A DNA stretch of 64,000 bases from Ornithinibacillus sp047228935 (GCF_047228935.1 NZ_JBFEGG010000002.1:620001-684000), one strand, 5' to 3'; positions 26,089-36,525 are shown, numbered from the stretch's first letter. Made by a program: numbers and translations. The notes: generated from the sequence alone by a model not told the origin.

Positions 26089-28008
26089 ATGGAAGAAAAA
26101 GTAAATGCAGAACAGTCATATAATGCCGATCAGATACAGGTATTAGAAGGTTTAGAAGCAGTTCGTAAAAGACCAGGGATGTATATCGGGTCTACAAGTG
26201 AAAAAGGTCTTCATCACTTAGTTTGGGAAATCGTGGATAACAGTATCGACGAAGCACTTGCAGGCTATTGTGATCATATTCAAATTATTATCGAAGAGGA
26301 TAACAGTATTACCGTAAAAGATAATGGCCGTGGTATTCCGGTTGATATTCAAAAGAAAACGGGTAAACCAGCAGTTGAAGTAATCATGACTGTACTCCAT
26401 GCCGGTGGTAAATTCGGCGGTGGCGGATACAAAGTATCTGGTGGACTACATGGTGTTGGTGCGTCAGTAGTAAACGCCCTATCAACGAATTTAGAAGTAT
26501 ATGTTCATCGTGATGGTAAAATCCACTTTATGGGATTTGAACGTGGTGTGCCAACTGGTGAGTTAAAAGTAGTTGGAGAAACGGATTATACAGGAACTAC
26601 TACTCACTTTAAGCCAGACCCTGAAATCTTTACCGAAACTACAACGTATGATTTAGATACTCTCTTACAACGTGTTCGTGAATTAGCATTTTTAAATAAA
26701 GGAATTCGCATCTCGATTGAAGATAAACGTACTGGTGAAGAGGCAAAATCATTCCATTACGAAGGCGGAATTAGTGAATACGTCGAGTATATTAACCGCA
26801 ATAAAGAAGTACTTCATGAGCCTTTCTATGCAGAAGGGGAAGACCAAGGAATCAGCGTGGAAGTAGCGATTCAATATAACGAAGGCTTTACAAGTAACAT
26901 TTACTCATTTGCGAATAATATTCACACGTATGAAGGTGGAACACACGAGTCAGGATTTAAGACAGGTTTAACCCGTGTGATTAATGATTATGCTCGTAAA
27001 AGTGGTCTAATGAAAGAAAATGAGGCGAATTTAACTGGTGATGATGTACGTGAAGGAATTACCGCTATCGTATCAGTTAAACACCCGGATCCACAGTTTG
27101 AAGGACAAACCAAAACAAAACTAGGAAACAGTGAAGTTCGTGCGATTACCGATTCGGTATTCAGTGAGCTATTTTCTAAGTTTTTACTAGAAAATCCTTC
27201 GGTTGGTAAAACAATCGTAGAAAAAGGTTTAATGGCTTCTCGTGCCCGTGCTGCTGCGAAAAAAGCACGTGATTTAACGAGAAGAAAAAGTGCGCTAGAG
27301 ATTTCCAATCTACCAGGTAAACTGGCAGACTGCTCATCTAAAGATGCTTCAATTAGTGAATTATACATCGTTGAGGGTGACTCAGCGGGTGGTTCTGCGA
27401 AGCAAGGTAGAGATAGACATTTCCAGGCGATTTTACCGCTAAGAGGTAAAATTTTGAACGTAGAAAAAGCACGTTTAGACCGTATTTTATCTAACCTGGA
27501 AGTACGTTCGATGATTACTGCAATGGGAACCGGTATTGGTGATGATTTTGATATTACAAAAGCACGTTACCAAAAGATTGTCATTATGACCGATGCCGAT
27601 GTTGATGGTGCACATATACGAACATTACTATTAACATTCTTCTATCGTTTTATGCGTCCATTAATCGAGCATGGCTATATTTACATTGCTCAACCACCTC
27701 TTTACAAGGTACAGCAAGGAAAAGCAGTTCACTATGCGTATAACGATGCTGAGCTAGATAGAATTTTAAATGAATTACCAGATATACCAAAACCAGGTAT
27801 CCAACGTTACAAAGGTCTTGGAGAAATGAATGCGGAACAGCTTTGGGAAACAACGATGGACCCAGAAAACCGTACGTTATTACAAGTAGAATTAAAAGAC
27901 GCGATCGATGCCGATCAAGTTTTTGATATGTTGATGGGGGATAAAGTAGAACCCCGTCGTCAATTCATCGAAGAAAATGCACAATATGTGAAAAACTTGG
28001 ATATTTAA
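26089..28008 (+). CDS. gyrB: DNA gyrase subunit B
   Basis: 639 residues from the ATG at 26089 (an in-frame GTG at 26077 is less likely). The GHKL ATPase has the conserved DNSIDEALAGY and GGLHGVGASVVNALS, and the TOPRIM domain has IVEGDSAGGSAKQGRDR and DADVDGAHI. The C-terminus ends YVKNLDI as in B. subtilis. Supplies ATP-driven strand passage for negative supercoiling with GyrA. Confidence 0.98.
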   Translation: MEEKVNAEQSYNADQIQVLEGLEAVRKRPGMYIGSTSEKGLHHLVWEIVDNSIDEALAGYCDHIQIIIEEDNSITVKDNGRGIPVDIQKKTGKPAVEVIMTVLHAGGKFGGGGYKVSGGLHGVGASVVNALSTNLEVYVHRDGKIHFMGFERGVPTGELKVVGETDYTGTTTHFKPDPEIFTETTTYDLDTLLQRVRELAFLNKGIRISIEDKRTGEEAKSFHYEGGISEYVEYINRNKEVLHEPFYAEGEDQGISVEVAIQYNEGFTSNIYSFANNIHTYEGGTHESGFKTGLTRVINDYARKSGLMKENEANLTGDDVREGITAIVSVKHPDPQFEGQTKTKLGNSEVRAITDSVFSELFSKFLLENPSVGKTIVEKGLMASRARAAAKKARDLTRRKSALEISNLPGKLADCSSKDASISELYIVEGDSAGGSAKQGRDRHFQAILPLRGKILNVEKARLDRILSNLEVRSMITAMGTGIGDDFDITKARYQKIVIMTDADVDGAHIRTLLLTFFYRFMRPLIEHGYIYIAQPPLYKVQQGKAVHYAYNDAELDRILNELPDIPKPGIQRYKGLGEMNAEQLWETTMDPENRTLLQVELKDAIDADQVFDMLMGDKVEPRRQFIEENAQYVKNLDI

Positions 28009-28103
28009 ATTTACTAATTTGAAATAAGGGAACCGGTAGAATCGGTTTCCAAAAATGTTTGAACGATTAGTTTGTCCAGACATTATCAGGAGGTTTTAAA
28101 TCG

Positions 28104-30620
28104 ATGGCGGATCAAGAACGTCAAAGTGTAAAAGAAATTAATATTAGCCAAGAAGTACGGACATCCTTCTTAGATTACGCGATGAGTGTAATCGTCTCCC
28201 GTGCATTACCAGATGTACGCGATGGAATGAAGCCTGTACATCGAAGAATATTATATGCAATGAATGATTTAGGTATGCATTCGGATAAAGCGTATAAAAA
28301 GTCAGCCCGTATCGTTGGAGAAGTTATCGGGAAGTACCACCCACACGGTGACTCTGCCGTTTACGAAGCAATGGTACGTATGGCACAGCCGTTTAGTTAT
28401 CGTAATCCATTAGTCGATGGACACGGAAACTTTGGTTCTGTTGATGGTGATTCTGCAGCTGCCATGCGTTACACCGAAGCAAGAATGTCTAAAATTTCGA
28501 TGGAATTACTACGAGATATTAATAAAGACACGATTGATTATCAAGATAACTATGATGGCTCAGAGCGTGAACCAGTAGTCTTCCCTGCCCGTTTCCCGAA
28601 CCTTTTAGTGAACGGTGCATCTGGGATTGCCGTTGGGATGGCAACAAATATTCCGCCACATAATTTAGGAGAAACCATTGATGCTGTTTTAGCTGTTAGT
28701 AAAGATCCTGATATTTCGATTGATGAGATTATGGAGAATCATTTACCAGGTCCAGACTTCCCTACTGCTGGGATTATTTTAGGACGTAGTGGTATTCGTA
28801 GAGCCTATGAAACTGGTAAAGGTTCTATTACCGTTCGTGCGAAGGTAGAAATTGAGGAACAAGCTAATGGTAAATCAACCATACTTGTAACCGAACTACC
28901 GTACCAAGTGAACAAAGCAAAACTAATCGAAAAAATTGCCGAACTAGTTCGAGATAAACGTATTGAAGGTATTACAGACCTTCGCGATGAGTCAGACCGT
29001 AATGGTATGCGTATCGTGATGGAATTACGTCGTGATGTAAATGCTAATGTTTTATTAAACAATCTTTATAAATACACAGCATTACAAACTACTTTTGGTG
29101 TGAATACATTAGCTCTAGTAAACGGTATTCCTAAAGTATTGAATATTAAAGAATGTCTCCATCATTACTTAGACCACCAAAAAGTTATCATTAGACGCCG
29201 TACGGAATTTGAATTACGAAAGGCAGAAGCAAGAGCACACATTCTAGAAGGTCTACGTATAGCCTTAGATCACTTGGATGAAGTAATTGCCCTTATCCGT
29301 AATTCGAAAACAGCGGATATCGCGCGTGAAGGCTTAATGACACGTTTTAAATTATCCGAAAAACAAGCACAAGCAATCCTAGATATGAGATTGCAACGCC
29401 TAACTGGTTTAGAGCGTGAAAAGATTGAAAATGAATATACTGATTTACAAAAACTAATCGAAGAATTAAAAGGCGTATTAGCTGATGAGGAAAAGGTTTT
29501 AGAAATTATTCGTGAAGAATTAACCGAAATTAAAGAGAAATATGGTGATGAACGCCGCACAGAAATTACGGTTGGCGGAGCTGATTTCTTTGAAGATGAA
29601 GATTTAATTCCAGAAGAAAATATCGTCATTACCTTAACCCATAAAGGCTATATTAAACGTCTTCCATCTTCCACATATCGCGTGCAAAAACGTGGTGGAC
29701 GAGGTATCCAAGGAATGGGTACGAATGAGGATGATTTCGTAGAGCATCTTGTTTCTACTTCTACTCATGACACGATTCTATTCTTTACGAATAAAGGAAA
29801 AGTGTACAAAGTAAAAGGATACGAGATTCCAGAATACAGCCGTACTGCGAAAGGGTTACCAATTATTAACCTTCTTCAAATTGAAAAAGAAGAATGGATT
29901 AATGCGGTTATCTCTGTGAATGAATTCAGTGAGGACTTGAATTTCTTCTTCACGACAAAACAAGGTATCTCCAAGCGTACGAGCTTGTCTCAATTCGCCA
30001 ATATTCGTAAAGGCGGACTTATAGCTCTAGGATTACGTGATGATGACGAACTTATCTCTGTTCGTTTAACAGACGGTACGAAGGATATTATGATTGCAAC
30101 GAAGAATGGTTACTTGATTCGTTTCCCAGAAGAACAAGTAAGATTAATGGGAAGAACTGCAACCGGTGTTCGTGGTATCTCCTTACGTGATGACGATGAA
30201 GTAGTATCGATGGAGATTTTAGAAGATGGCTTACAAATTTTACACGTTACGAATAAAGGTATCGGTAAACGTACGCCAGAAGATCAATATCGTATTACGA
30301 AACGTGGTGGTAAAGGTATTTTCACCGCAAAAGTCTCAGAAGATACCGGTTATATCGTATCCGTACAAGCTGTAACAGGTGAAGAAGATATTATGCTTAT
30401 AACAGCAGCTGGCGTACTAATCCGTATCCCAGTAGAAGGCATCTCTCAAACCGGAAGAAACACACGAGGCGTCCGCCTAATCCGCCTACAAGAAGGCGAA
30501 GAAGTAGCAACCGTCGCAAAAATCGACCGCGAAGATGAAGAAGAAGAACTAGAACAAGATCTAGAAACTCCAAACGGAGAAGAAGTAAACGAAACAACAG
30601 AAAATGATATAGACGAATAG
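28104..30620 (+). CDS. gyrA: DNA gyrase subunit A
   Basis: 838 residues. The catalytic tyrosine is in AMRYTEARMS. The quinolone-resistance region reads HPHGDSAVYEAMVRMAQ, with the usual serine and glutamate, so no resistance substitution is visible. The C-terminal beta-pinwheel carries the GyrA box as QKRGGRG. An acidic tail rich in Glu follows (from about residue 808). Separated from gyrB by 95 bp. Confidence 0.98.
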   Translation: MADQERQSVKEINISQEVRTSFLDYAMSVIVSRALPDVRDGMKPVHRRILYAMNDLGMHSDKAYKKSARIVGEVIGKYHPHGDSAVYEAMVRMAQPFSYRNPLVDGHGNFGSVDGDSAAAMRYTEARMSKISMELLRDINKDTIDYQDNYDGSEREPVVFPARFPNLLVNGASGIAVGMATNIPPHNLGETIDAVLAVSKDPDISIDEIMENHLPGPDFPTAGIILGRSGIRRAYETGKGSITVRAKVEIEEQANGKSTILVTELPYQVNKAKLIEKIAELVRDKRIEGITDLRDESDRNGMRIVMELRRDVNANVLLNNLYKYTALQTTFGVNTLALVNGIPKVLNIKECLHHYLDHQKVIIRRRTEFELRKAEARAHILEGLRIALDHLDEVIALIRNSKTADIAREGLMTRFKLSEKQAQAILDMRLQRLTGLEREKIENEYTDLQKLIEELKGVLADEEKVLEIIREELTEIKEKYGDERRTEITVGGADFFEDEDLIPEENIVITLTHKGYIKRLPSSTYRVQKRGGRGIQGMGTNEDDFVEHLVSTSTHDTILFFTNKGKVYKVKGYEIPEYSRTAKGLPIINLLQIEKEEWINAVISVNEFSEDLNFFFTTKQGISKRTSLSQFANIRKGGLIALGLRDDDELISVRLTDGTKDIMIATKNGYLIRFPEEQVRLMGRTATGVRGISLRDDDEVVSMEILEDGLQILHVTNKGIGKRTPEDQYRITKRGGKGIFTAKVSEDTGYIVSVQAVTGEEDIMLITAAGVLIRIPVEGISQTGRNTRGVRLIRLQEGEEVATVAKIDREDEEEELEQDLETPNGEEVNETTENDIDE

Positions 30621-30632
30621 TAGTCTTTAATT

Positions 30633-30752
30633 GAGGTTGGGATATAGCTAGATAATCCGAATTTAGTACTTTACTAGCGCAGTGCATTTCTGGAAGCGGG
30701 GTAGATGCTGTAACAATCGGGTCTATGCTTGGGACATTTTTATCCCAGCCTC
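30633..30752. repeat. Long-range inverted repeat after gyrA
   Basis: GAGGTTGGGATA at 30633 is complementary (one G-U) to TATCCCAGCCTC at 30741, enclosing about 96 bases. The right half follows TTGGGACATTTT, which offers an alternative shorter stem with TCCC. It occupies the entire gyrA to HD-GYP gap and could act as gyrA's terminator or as a structured RNA. GAGGCTGGGA-type inverted repeats are recurrent in Firmicute intergenic DNA. Confidence 0.5.
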
Positions 30753-30776
30753 TATTAATAAAAGGGAGGGAATAAC

Positions 30777-31868
30777 ATGCGTGTTTCACCATCTCAATTA
30801 GTTCCAGGATGTATCCTATTACGAGACGTCAATGGAAAAACAAACCGCCCAATAATTCCAAAAAACACCGAACTAACAGAAAAACATATCACTGTCTTAC
30901 ATAAATTTTTGGTCGAACATGTAGATGTTTCGAATTTATTGAACAATGGTGCACCATTTAAGCCCGACTCTATCGACGAAAAAACAGAATCACCTGAATC
31001 AGAATCAACAACCATTAATTTCCTTCAGCTACCCTTTAAAGAACATTATCTTTACGTAGTGAACGAATACAAAAAGCTATTTAAATCCTGGAGAAACAAA
31101 AAAACGATTGAAAGTTTAGCTGTACGGAACCTTATTTTACCTTTACTTGACCGAATGGATGAAATAGGTTCAGAAGTATATACACTCCATCAATATGCTA
31201 ATAAAAAAGATTATTTCTATCATCATAGTGTCTCCGTATCCGTACTTAGCGCCTATTTAGGGAAAAAGATGGGTTATCAAAAAGGAGAATGGCTCCAAAT
31301 CGGATTAGCAGGTCTTTTAAGTGATGTAGGAATGGTGAAGTTAGGTGACTTTGCTTTTAACAAGGAAGGTGTCTTAACGAACGAGGAGAAGTTAGAGATA
31401 CGAAATCACCCTACCTATTCGTATCGAATGGTGGAACACATCTCTTCTATACCATATGCCGTTAAACTAGCAGTTTTACAGCATCATGAACGTAAAGATG
31501 GAAGCGGTTATCCTTTAGGGCTATCACAGGATAAAATTCACGGGTTTGCAAGAATTATTGCAGTCTGTGATATGTACCATGCAATGACAAGTGATCGTAT
31601 TTACCGTGAGAAACAATCACCATTTAAAGTAATTGAAGAGCTCCAAAAGGATCAATTTAGTAAGCTAGATCCAAGAGTTGTGCAAGTGTTTGTTGACGCA
31701 ATCGCTAATTTTTCCATCGGAACGAAGGTTGTCCTATCCAATGATCAAGTAGGAGAAATCGTCTTTATTGATCAAAAACAACCAACTAGACCAATTGTCC
31801 GTTTAGATAACGGAGAAATAATTACATTAAGCAATCATCATAATTTGCATATTAAAGAAATTGTATAG
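30777..31868 (+). CDS. HD-GYP domain protein (probable c-di-GMP phosphodiesterase)
   Basis: 363 residues behind AAGGGAGGG. The HD-GYP domain occupies about residues 125-305, with HHSVSVSVLSAYLG, the second histidine cluster LQHHERKDGSGYP and the DMYHAM helix. Known HD-GYP proteins cleave c-di-GMP. The N-terminal 120 residues lack a recognisable sensor, and a small C-terminal domain (GTKVVLSNDQVGEIVFID) follows. Whether all metal ligands are intact was judged by eye. Sits between gyrA and yaaC. Confidence 0.85.
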   Translation: MRVSPSQLVPGCILLRDVNGKTNRPIIPKNTELTEKHITVLHKFLVEHVDVSNLLNNGAPFKPDSIDEKTESPESESTTINFLQLPFKEHYLYVVNEYKKLFKSWRNKKTIESLAVRNLILPLLDRMDEIGSEVYTLHQYANKKDYFYHHSVSVSVLSAYLGKKMGYQKGEWLQIGLAGLLSDVGMVKLGDFAFNKEGVLTNEEKLEIRNHPTYSYRMVEHISSIPYAVKLAVLQHHERKDGSGYPLGLSQDKIHGFARIIAVCDMYHAMTSDRIYREKQSPFKVIEELQKDQFSKLDPRVVQVFVDAIANFSIGTKVVLSNDQVGEIVFIDQKQPTRPIVRLDNGEIITLSNHHNLHIKEIV

Positions 31869-31894
31869 AGGGACTACATGCCCTCTATTTTTTT
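31865..31894 (+). terminator. Terminator of the HD-GYP gene overlapping the yaaC end
   Basis: ATAGAGGG pairs with CCCTCTAT around an 8-base loop, followed by a T run. It starts within the HD-GYP stop codon and includes the last bases of the convergent yaaC gene. Confidence 0.8.
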
Positions 31895-32830
31895 GTATAA
31901 ATATTTCCCAATTAAGATAGGTATCTTTTTTTGTGTAATATCTAAAAAGCTTGATATAAATGGGTAATCAGCATCTGGCTTCGTTGCTAGTAACTCCCCC
32001 CACCACTCTGCTTCATAGCGGGATAACATACTAAGATTATATAAAAGCAAATAATGCACCATGATTTCAGATATGGGAAAGAAAAGATTTCGATCAGTGG
32101 GCATATATATGATATGATTCAAGTCCATTGGAAAAGGACTTACCGTTTGTATGAAAGGCTCAGATAAATGTAGCTTTAAACAATCCTTCTCCTCTATCGT
32201 CTCTTTTATCGGTAAATATGCCGTTAACCGTTTTACGATAGCATTTTCCGTCATATAGTAGTCATCACAAATCGACTTTGGAATGTGGAGTGTATCATCC
32301 CCTACTTTCCCAATTCTAATTAGGCTTTTTTCCTCTTCTAATTCGAAATACGAGATTAGTTCGGGAATTAAACTAAACAGAGACCGCATTGTCATTTTTT
32401 CAAATGGTAGTTTAGTAATTCCGAATAAATGTTGAGAAAAGTACGGGAATAATCCTTTATGCTGAAGCTTCACCTCATCTTCTAAAAAGCTATAGTCTTT
32501 CTTTTTCCGCTTTCTAGCAGATACTCCATGAGCCAAAACCGATGTTGATTCTGGATAATCCGGCCGTTTTGTTAGTAGACATGCTTTTAATAGATGGGCC
32601 ATCCCATAAAAAAACATGACAGGCTTTAAAACCGTATCAAGTTTCTCACCAGCACGATAATATTCTCTTCCGTGATGTAAGCAATACATAAAAACATTAC
32701 AATTCTCATAGCTCTTTCTATCACAATCGACATCTTCTAATTGTTGATAGCACTGGTATAAATATTTCTGAGCTGTTTGTTGTGATTGTAAATACGTATA
32801 AAACGAATTAATATCTTCTAAAAACCGCAT
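31874..32830 (-). CDS. yaaC: YaaC-like protein
   Basis: 318 residues from the ATG at 32830 behind AGAGGA; the longer frame to 32935 lacks a ribosome site. It contains YCLHHGREYYRAGEKL, MFFYGMAHLLKACLL, HGVSARKRKK and a C-terminal YNLSMLSRYEAEWW, the pattern of YaaC, a conserved protein next to guaB in Bacillus with unknown function. Runs opposite to its neighbours. Confidence 0.85.
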   Translation of the reverse strand: MRFLEDINSFYTYLQSQQTAQKYLYQCYQQLEDVDCDRKSYENCNVFMYCLHHGREYYRAGEKLDTVLKPVMFFYGMAHLLKACLLTKRPDYPESTSVLAHGVSARKRKKKDYSFLEDEVKLQHKGLFPYFSQHLFGITKLPFEKMTMRSLFSLIPELISYFELEEEKSLIRIGKVGDDTLHIPKSICDDYYMTENAIVKRLTAYLPIKETIEEKDCLKLHLSEPFIQTVSPFPMDLNHIIYMPTDRNLFFPISEIMVHYLLLYNLSMLSRYEAEWWGELLATKPDADYPFISSFLDITQKKIPILIGKYLYKKIEGM

Positions 32831-33018
32831 AAATACGTCCTCTTTTTTTGATAGAAAAATTTGAAAATATGAACATTTAATTACCAGAGATTGTATATTG
32901 AAATTATTCTTATGTTCCAGTATTGTATATAACAATAGATATACGTATTAGTTTTTCCTAAAGATAGATTTTATATTCTTTTACCTTAGTTCCTGATTAA
33001 TAAATGAGGAGGATTAAT

Positions 33019-34494
33019 ATGAGAAAGGATAAGTTTGCGAAAGAAGGATTAACGTTTGACGATGTATTATTAATACCGGCTAAGTCCGAAGTTCTACCTC
33101 GCGAAGTTGATGTCAGTACTATCTTAAGCCCGAACTTAAAATTAAATGCTCCATTAATTAGTGCAGGGATGGACACGGTTACGGAAGCAACAATGGCAAT
33201 TGCGATGGCAAGACAGGGTGGTTTAGGAATCATTCATAAAAACATGTCTATCGAAGAACAAGCGGAACAAGTAGATCGAGTCAAACGTTCGGAAAGTGGC
33301 GTTATTACGAATCCATTCTTTTTAACACCGGACCATCAAGTGTTTGACGCAGAACATTTAATGGGTAAATATAGAATCTCTGGTGTACCAGTTGTAAATA
33401 ACGAACAGGAACAGAAGCTTGTAGGTATTATTACGAATCGTGATTTACGTTTTATTCAAGATTATTCAATTAAAATTTCTGAAGTCATGACTAGCGAAAA
33501 TTTAGTGACGGCACCAGTTGGTACGACACTAGATGAAGCGGGAAACATTCTCCAACAGTATAAGATAGAGAAATTACCGTTAGTGGATGAAGATGGCATT
33601 CTGAAAGGCTTAATTACCATTAAAGATATTGAAAAAGTGATTGAATTTCCAAATGCTGCAAAAGATGCCCAAGGGAGATTATTAGTTGGTGCAGCTGTTG
33701 GGGTAACAGGAGATTCGATGAAGCGGATTGAATCATTAGTAAATGCTGGTGTTGATGTTGTAGTCGTAGATACAGCTCATGGGCATTCGCAAGGTGTATT
33801 AGACCAAGTAAGAAGAATTCGCGAAGCTTATCCAGAACTAGATATTATTGCAGGAAATGTCGCAACGGCAGAAGCTACAAAATCTTTAATCGAAGCTGGC
33901 GCAACCATCGTAAAAGTAGGAATTGGACCAGGTTCTATTTGTACGACTAGAGTAGTAGCAGGTGTTGGTGTACCACAGATTACTGCAGTTTATGATTGTG
34001 CAGAAGCGGCAGCAGAATACGGCATTCCTGTCATTGCAGATGGCGGAATTAAATATTCTGGAGATATTACCAAAGCCATCGCAGCCGGAGCACATGCTGT
34101 CATGCTTGGTAGTATGTTTGCAGGAGTATCGGAAAGTCCTGGTGAAACCGAAATTTATCAAGGCAGAAGATACAAAGTTTATCGTGGAATGGGCTCAGTT
34201 GGCGCGATGAAAGCTGGTTCTAAAGATCGTTACTTCCAAGAATCATCTGATGCGAAAAAGCTTGTTCCAGAAGGTATCGAAGGAAGAGTTGCCTACAAAG
34301 GACCTCTAGCAGATACAGTCCATCAATTAATCGGTGGTTTACGTTCAGGAATGGGATATTGTGGAACGCCAACAATAGACCAACTAAGAACAGAAGGACA
34401 ATTCATTCGCATAACAAACGCCGGCTTACAAGAAAGCCATCCACACGACGTCCAAATTACGAAAGAAGCACCGAATTATTCTTTAAAAGGATAA
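33019..34494 (+). CDS. guaB: Inosine-5'-monophosphate dehydrogenase
   Basis: 491 residues from the ATG at 33019 behind GAGGAGG. The barrel is interrupted by two CBS domains (about residues 95-205). The catalytic loop GPGSICTTRVVAGVG contains the active cysteine, and the flap region has YRGMGSVGAM. Catalyses the NAD-dependent first step from IMP to GMP. Monocistronic, ended by the terminator at 34525. Confidence 0.97.
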   Translation: MRKDKFAKEGLTFDDVLLIPAKSEVLPREVDVSTILSPNLKLNAPLISAGMDTVTEATMAIAMARQGGLGIIHKNMSIEEQAEQVDRVKRSESGVITNPFFLTPDHQVFDAEHLMGKYRISGVPVVNNEQEQKLVGIITNRDLRFIQDYSIKISEVMTSENLVTAPVGTTLDEAGNILQQYKIEKLPLVDEDGILKGLITIKDIEKVIEFPNAAKDAQGRLLVGAAVGVTGDSMKRIESLVNAGVDVVVVDTAHGHSQGVLDQVRRIREAYPELDIIAGNVATAEATKSLIEAGATIVKVGIGPGSICTTRVVAGVGVPQITAVYDCAEAAAEYGIPVIADGGIKYSGDITKAIAAGAHAVMLGSMFAGVSESPGETEIYQGRRYKVYRGMGSVGAMKAGSKDRYFQESSDAKKLVPEGIEGRVAYKGPLADTVHQLIGGLRSGMGYCGTPTIDQLRTEGQFIRITNAGLQESHPHDVQITKEAPNYSLKG

Positions 34495-34524
34495 TTCATA
34501 TAATAGATTAAGTTGAAACACATG

Positions 34525-34579
34525 AAAAAACCGAACTAATTTTATTCCTTCTGTAGAATTTGAATTAGTTCGGTTTTTT
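34525..34579. terminator. Bidirectional terminator between guaB and a small membrane gene
   Basis: AACCGAACTAATT pairs with AATTAGTTCGGTT, with A6 and T6 tracts outside. The right arm lies within the last codons of the convergent small gene. Confidence 0.85.
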
Positions 34580-34792
34580 GCTTGTGGTGGATTTAGAATT
34601 ATTTGAATGGCCACTCCATCGTATCAACCATAGTGAAATTCTAATAAAAACAATGACAAATATAGCTTGTCGTGTATTATCCAGTAAATCAAAAGGGGCA
34701 TTTCTTATAGAATCAATGATCGTGTAGGAAATGAATAGCAAAATAAACCCCCCTATAAGAATTAGTAATTCCCGTACTACTTTATTTTTCAT
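34565..34792 (-). CDS. Small membrane protein, function unknown
   Basis: 75 residues from the ATG at 34792, which follows GAAGGGGGA; the upstream frame has no start signal. Two hydrophobic helices (LLILIGGFILLFISYTII and IFVIVFIRISLWLI) are followed by a hydrophilic Ser/Lys tail. The family was not recognised. Its last codons are part of the guaB terminator stem. Confidence 0.6.
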   Translation of the reverse strand: MKNKVVRELLILIGGFILLFISYTIIDSIRNAPFDLLDNTRQAIFVIVFIRISLWLIRWSGHSNNSKSTTSKKPN

Positions 34793-35008
34793 AGAATCCC
34801 CCTTCAAATTCTCTACAAATACAATATATATATAATTAAATTTGGATTTTATAAAGGAACACAACTGAAAAGTGATACCTATAAGTAAATTTGACTAATT
34901 ACGACACAAAACCAAGATCAGAGTTTTTCTAACCCCTATTTTATGATAAAATACAAAAGGTGTTCTATAAAAATACAAGCATTTCATTACAGGGTGGAGG
35001 TTACCAAA

Positions 35009-36343
35009 GTGAAACAGATCTATTCCAAACTATTTATGATGTTTCTCGTTGTCTTAATCGCAACAACATCATTTATGTCACAACCTATGAATACACAAGC
35101 ACAAGAATTAGAATTAGATGCTGAATCAGCTATTTTAGTTGATGCGGAGACGGGAAAAGTACTATATGCCAAAAGCCCTGACATTGCACTTCCACCAGCA
35201 AGTATGACCAAGATGATGACAGAATATCTTGTTTTGGAAGCAATTGAAAACGGGGAAATTACTTGGGAAACAACAACACAAATTAGTGATTATGCATATA
35301 GCATTTCTGCCAACCCTGAGTTTTCAGGAATTGGATTAACACAAGATAAAAGTTATACCGTAAAAGAATTATATGAAGCAATGGCTATCTTTTCCGATAA
35401 TGGAACAACGATTGCTCTTGCAGAACTAATTTCAGGTTCTGAAGGTGAATTTGTAAAACGTATGAACCAAAAGGCTGAGGAAATGGGTCTTCCAGATTAT
35501 CAATTCGTAAACTCAACGGGACTAGACAATAGTTCACTAGGTGATAATTATCCAGAAGGAACAGATCCGAATGGGACAGACTTGCTTTCTGCTCGTTCTT
35601 TAGCTTTGTTAGCATATAACTTAATTAATGAATTTCCACATGCACTTGAAATTTCAAGTCGTATTGAGGATGATTTTGAAGGCTATACTGTTGAAAATTT
35701 AAACTGGATGTTGCCACATGAAGCATCTTATTTACAACAGTTTTATTATGAAGGAATTGACGGCCTAAAAACGGGTTATACAGGTCTTGCTGGTTATACG
35801 TTTACTGGTACAGCTGAACGTAATGGCAATCGATTAATCACGGTTGTCATGCGGACAGACAGTAAGGAAGCTCGTTTTGAACAAACAGCCAAGTTAATGG
35901 ATTATGGCTTCAGTCAATTCGAAAAGAAAGATCTATTTGCTGCGGGATATCAGCTTGAAGGAAAAGAGTCTATTCCAGTAGCGAAAGGAAAAGAAGATAC
36001 AGTAGATATTTCTATCAAAGAAGGTATTTCTCTTCCAGTAAAAAGTGGCGATGAAGAGCTTTATAGCTTGGAATATAGTATTGATAAAGACTTATTAAAT
36101 GAAGATGGTAATTTGATAGCCCCAATTAAAAAGGGCGATAAAATTGGTACTGCAAAACTAGTTTATACTGGTGAAAATGATTACGGCTATATCTTTAATG
36201 CTGATAATTTAACTGTTGATATTGTTGCGGAAAAGACGGTAGAAAAAGCAAATTGGTTCATGCTAACATTAGGTGCAATCGGTGATTTCTTCAGCGGAAT
36301 CTTTTCTTCTATCGTGGATACAGTTAAAGGTTGGTTTTCTTAA
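35009..36343 (+). CDS. dacA: D-alanyl-D-alanine carboxypeptidase (PBP5-type)
   Basis: 444 residues from the GTG at 35009 behind GGTGGAGG. A signal peptide cleaves after TQAQ. The catalytic motifs are SMTK, SDN and KTG (GLKTGYTGLAGYTFTG), as in family S11. A C-terminal beta domain and an amphipathic membrane anchor follow (WFMLTLGAIGDFFSGIF). It trims the fifth residue of peptidoglycan stems. Located after guaB as in Bacillus. Confidence 0.95.
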   Translation: MKQIYSKLFMMFLVVLIATTSFMSQPMNTQAQELELDAESAILVDAETGKVLYAKSPDIALPPASMTKMMTEYLVLEAIENGEITWETTTQISDYAYSISANPEFSGIGLTQDKSYTVKELYEAMAIFSDNGTTIALAELISGSEGEFVKRMNQKAEEMGLPDYQFVNSTGLDNSSLGDNYPEGTDPNGTDLLSARSLALLAYNLINEFPHALEISSRIEDDFEGYTVENLNWMLPHEASYLQQFYYEGIDGLKTGYTGLAGYTFTGTAERNGNRLITVVMRTDSKEARFEQTAKLMDYGFSQFEKKDLFAAGYQLEGKESIPVAKGKEDTVDISIKEGISLPVKSGDEELYSLEYSIDKDLLNEDGNLIAPIKKGDKIGTAKLVYTGENDYGYIFNADNLTVDIVAEKTVEKANWFMLTLGAIGDFFSGIFSSIVDTVKGWFS

Positions 36344-36409
36344 AAAATAGTGAGGCTATAACAAAAATATTTTAGTCAATCGAGTAACCAAACATAGTGC
36401 ACCTACCAC

Positions 36410-36525
36410 GCACCGGAAATATACTACGCTTTCCGCGGGCGGCTGGTGAGCCTCCTCGTGCTTTCGCACTGCGGGGTCTCACCGATGCCTTTCCTCCCGC
36501 AGGAGTCTCCGTATATTTCCGGTGC
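36410..36525 (+). repeat. Structured intergenic repeat, copy 5 (minimal form)
   Basis: A 116-bp element with perfect ends GCACCGGAAATATAC and GTATATTTCCGGTGC and central hairpin GTGC-tttc-GCAC. Pairing continues imperfectly outward: AGTGCACCTACC on the left and GGTAAGGTGCA on the right, so the whole unit spans about 36396-36540. It sits between the convergent ends of dacA and the acetyltransferase gene. Confidence 0.85.
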
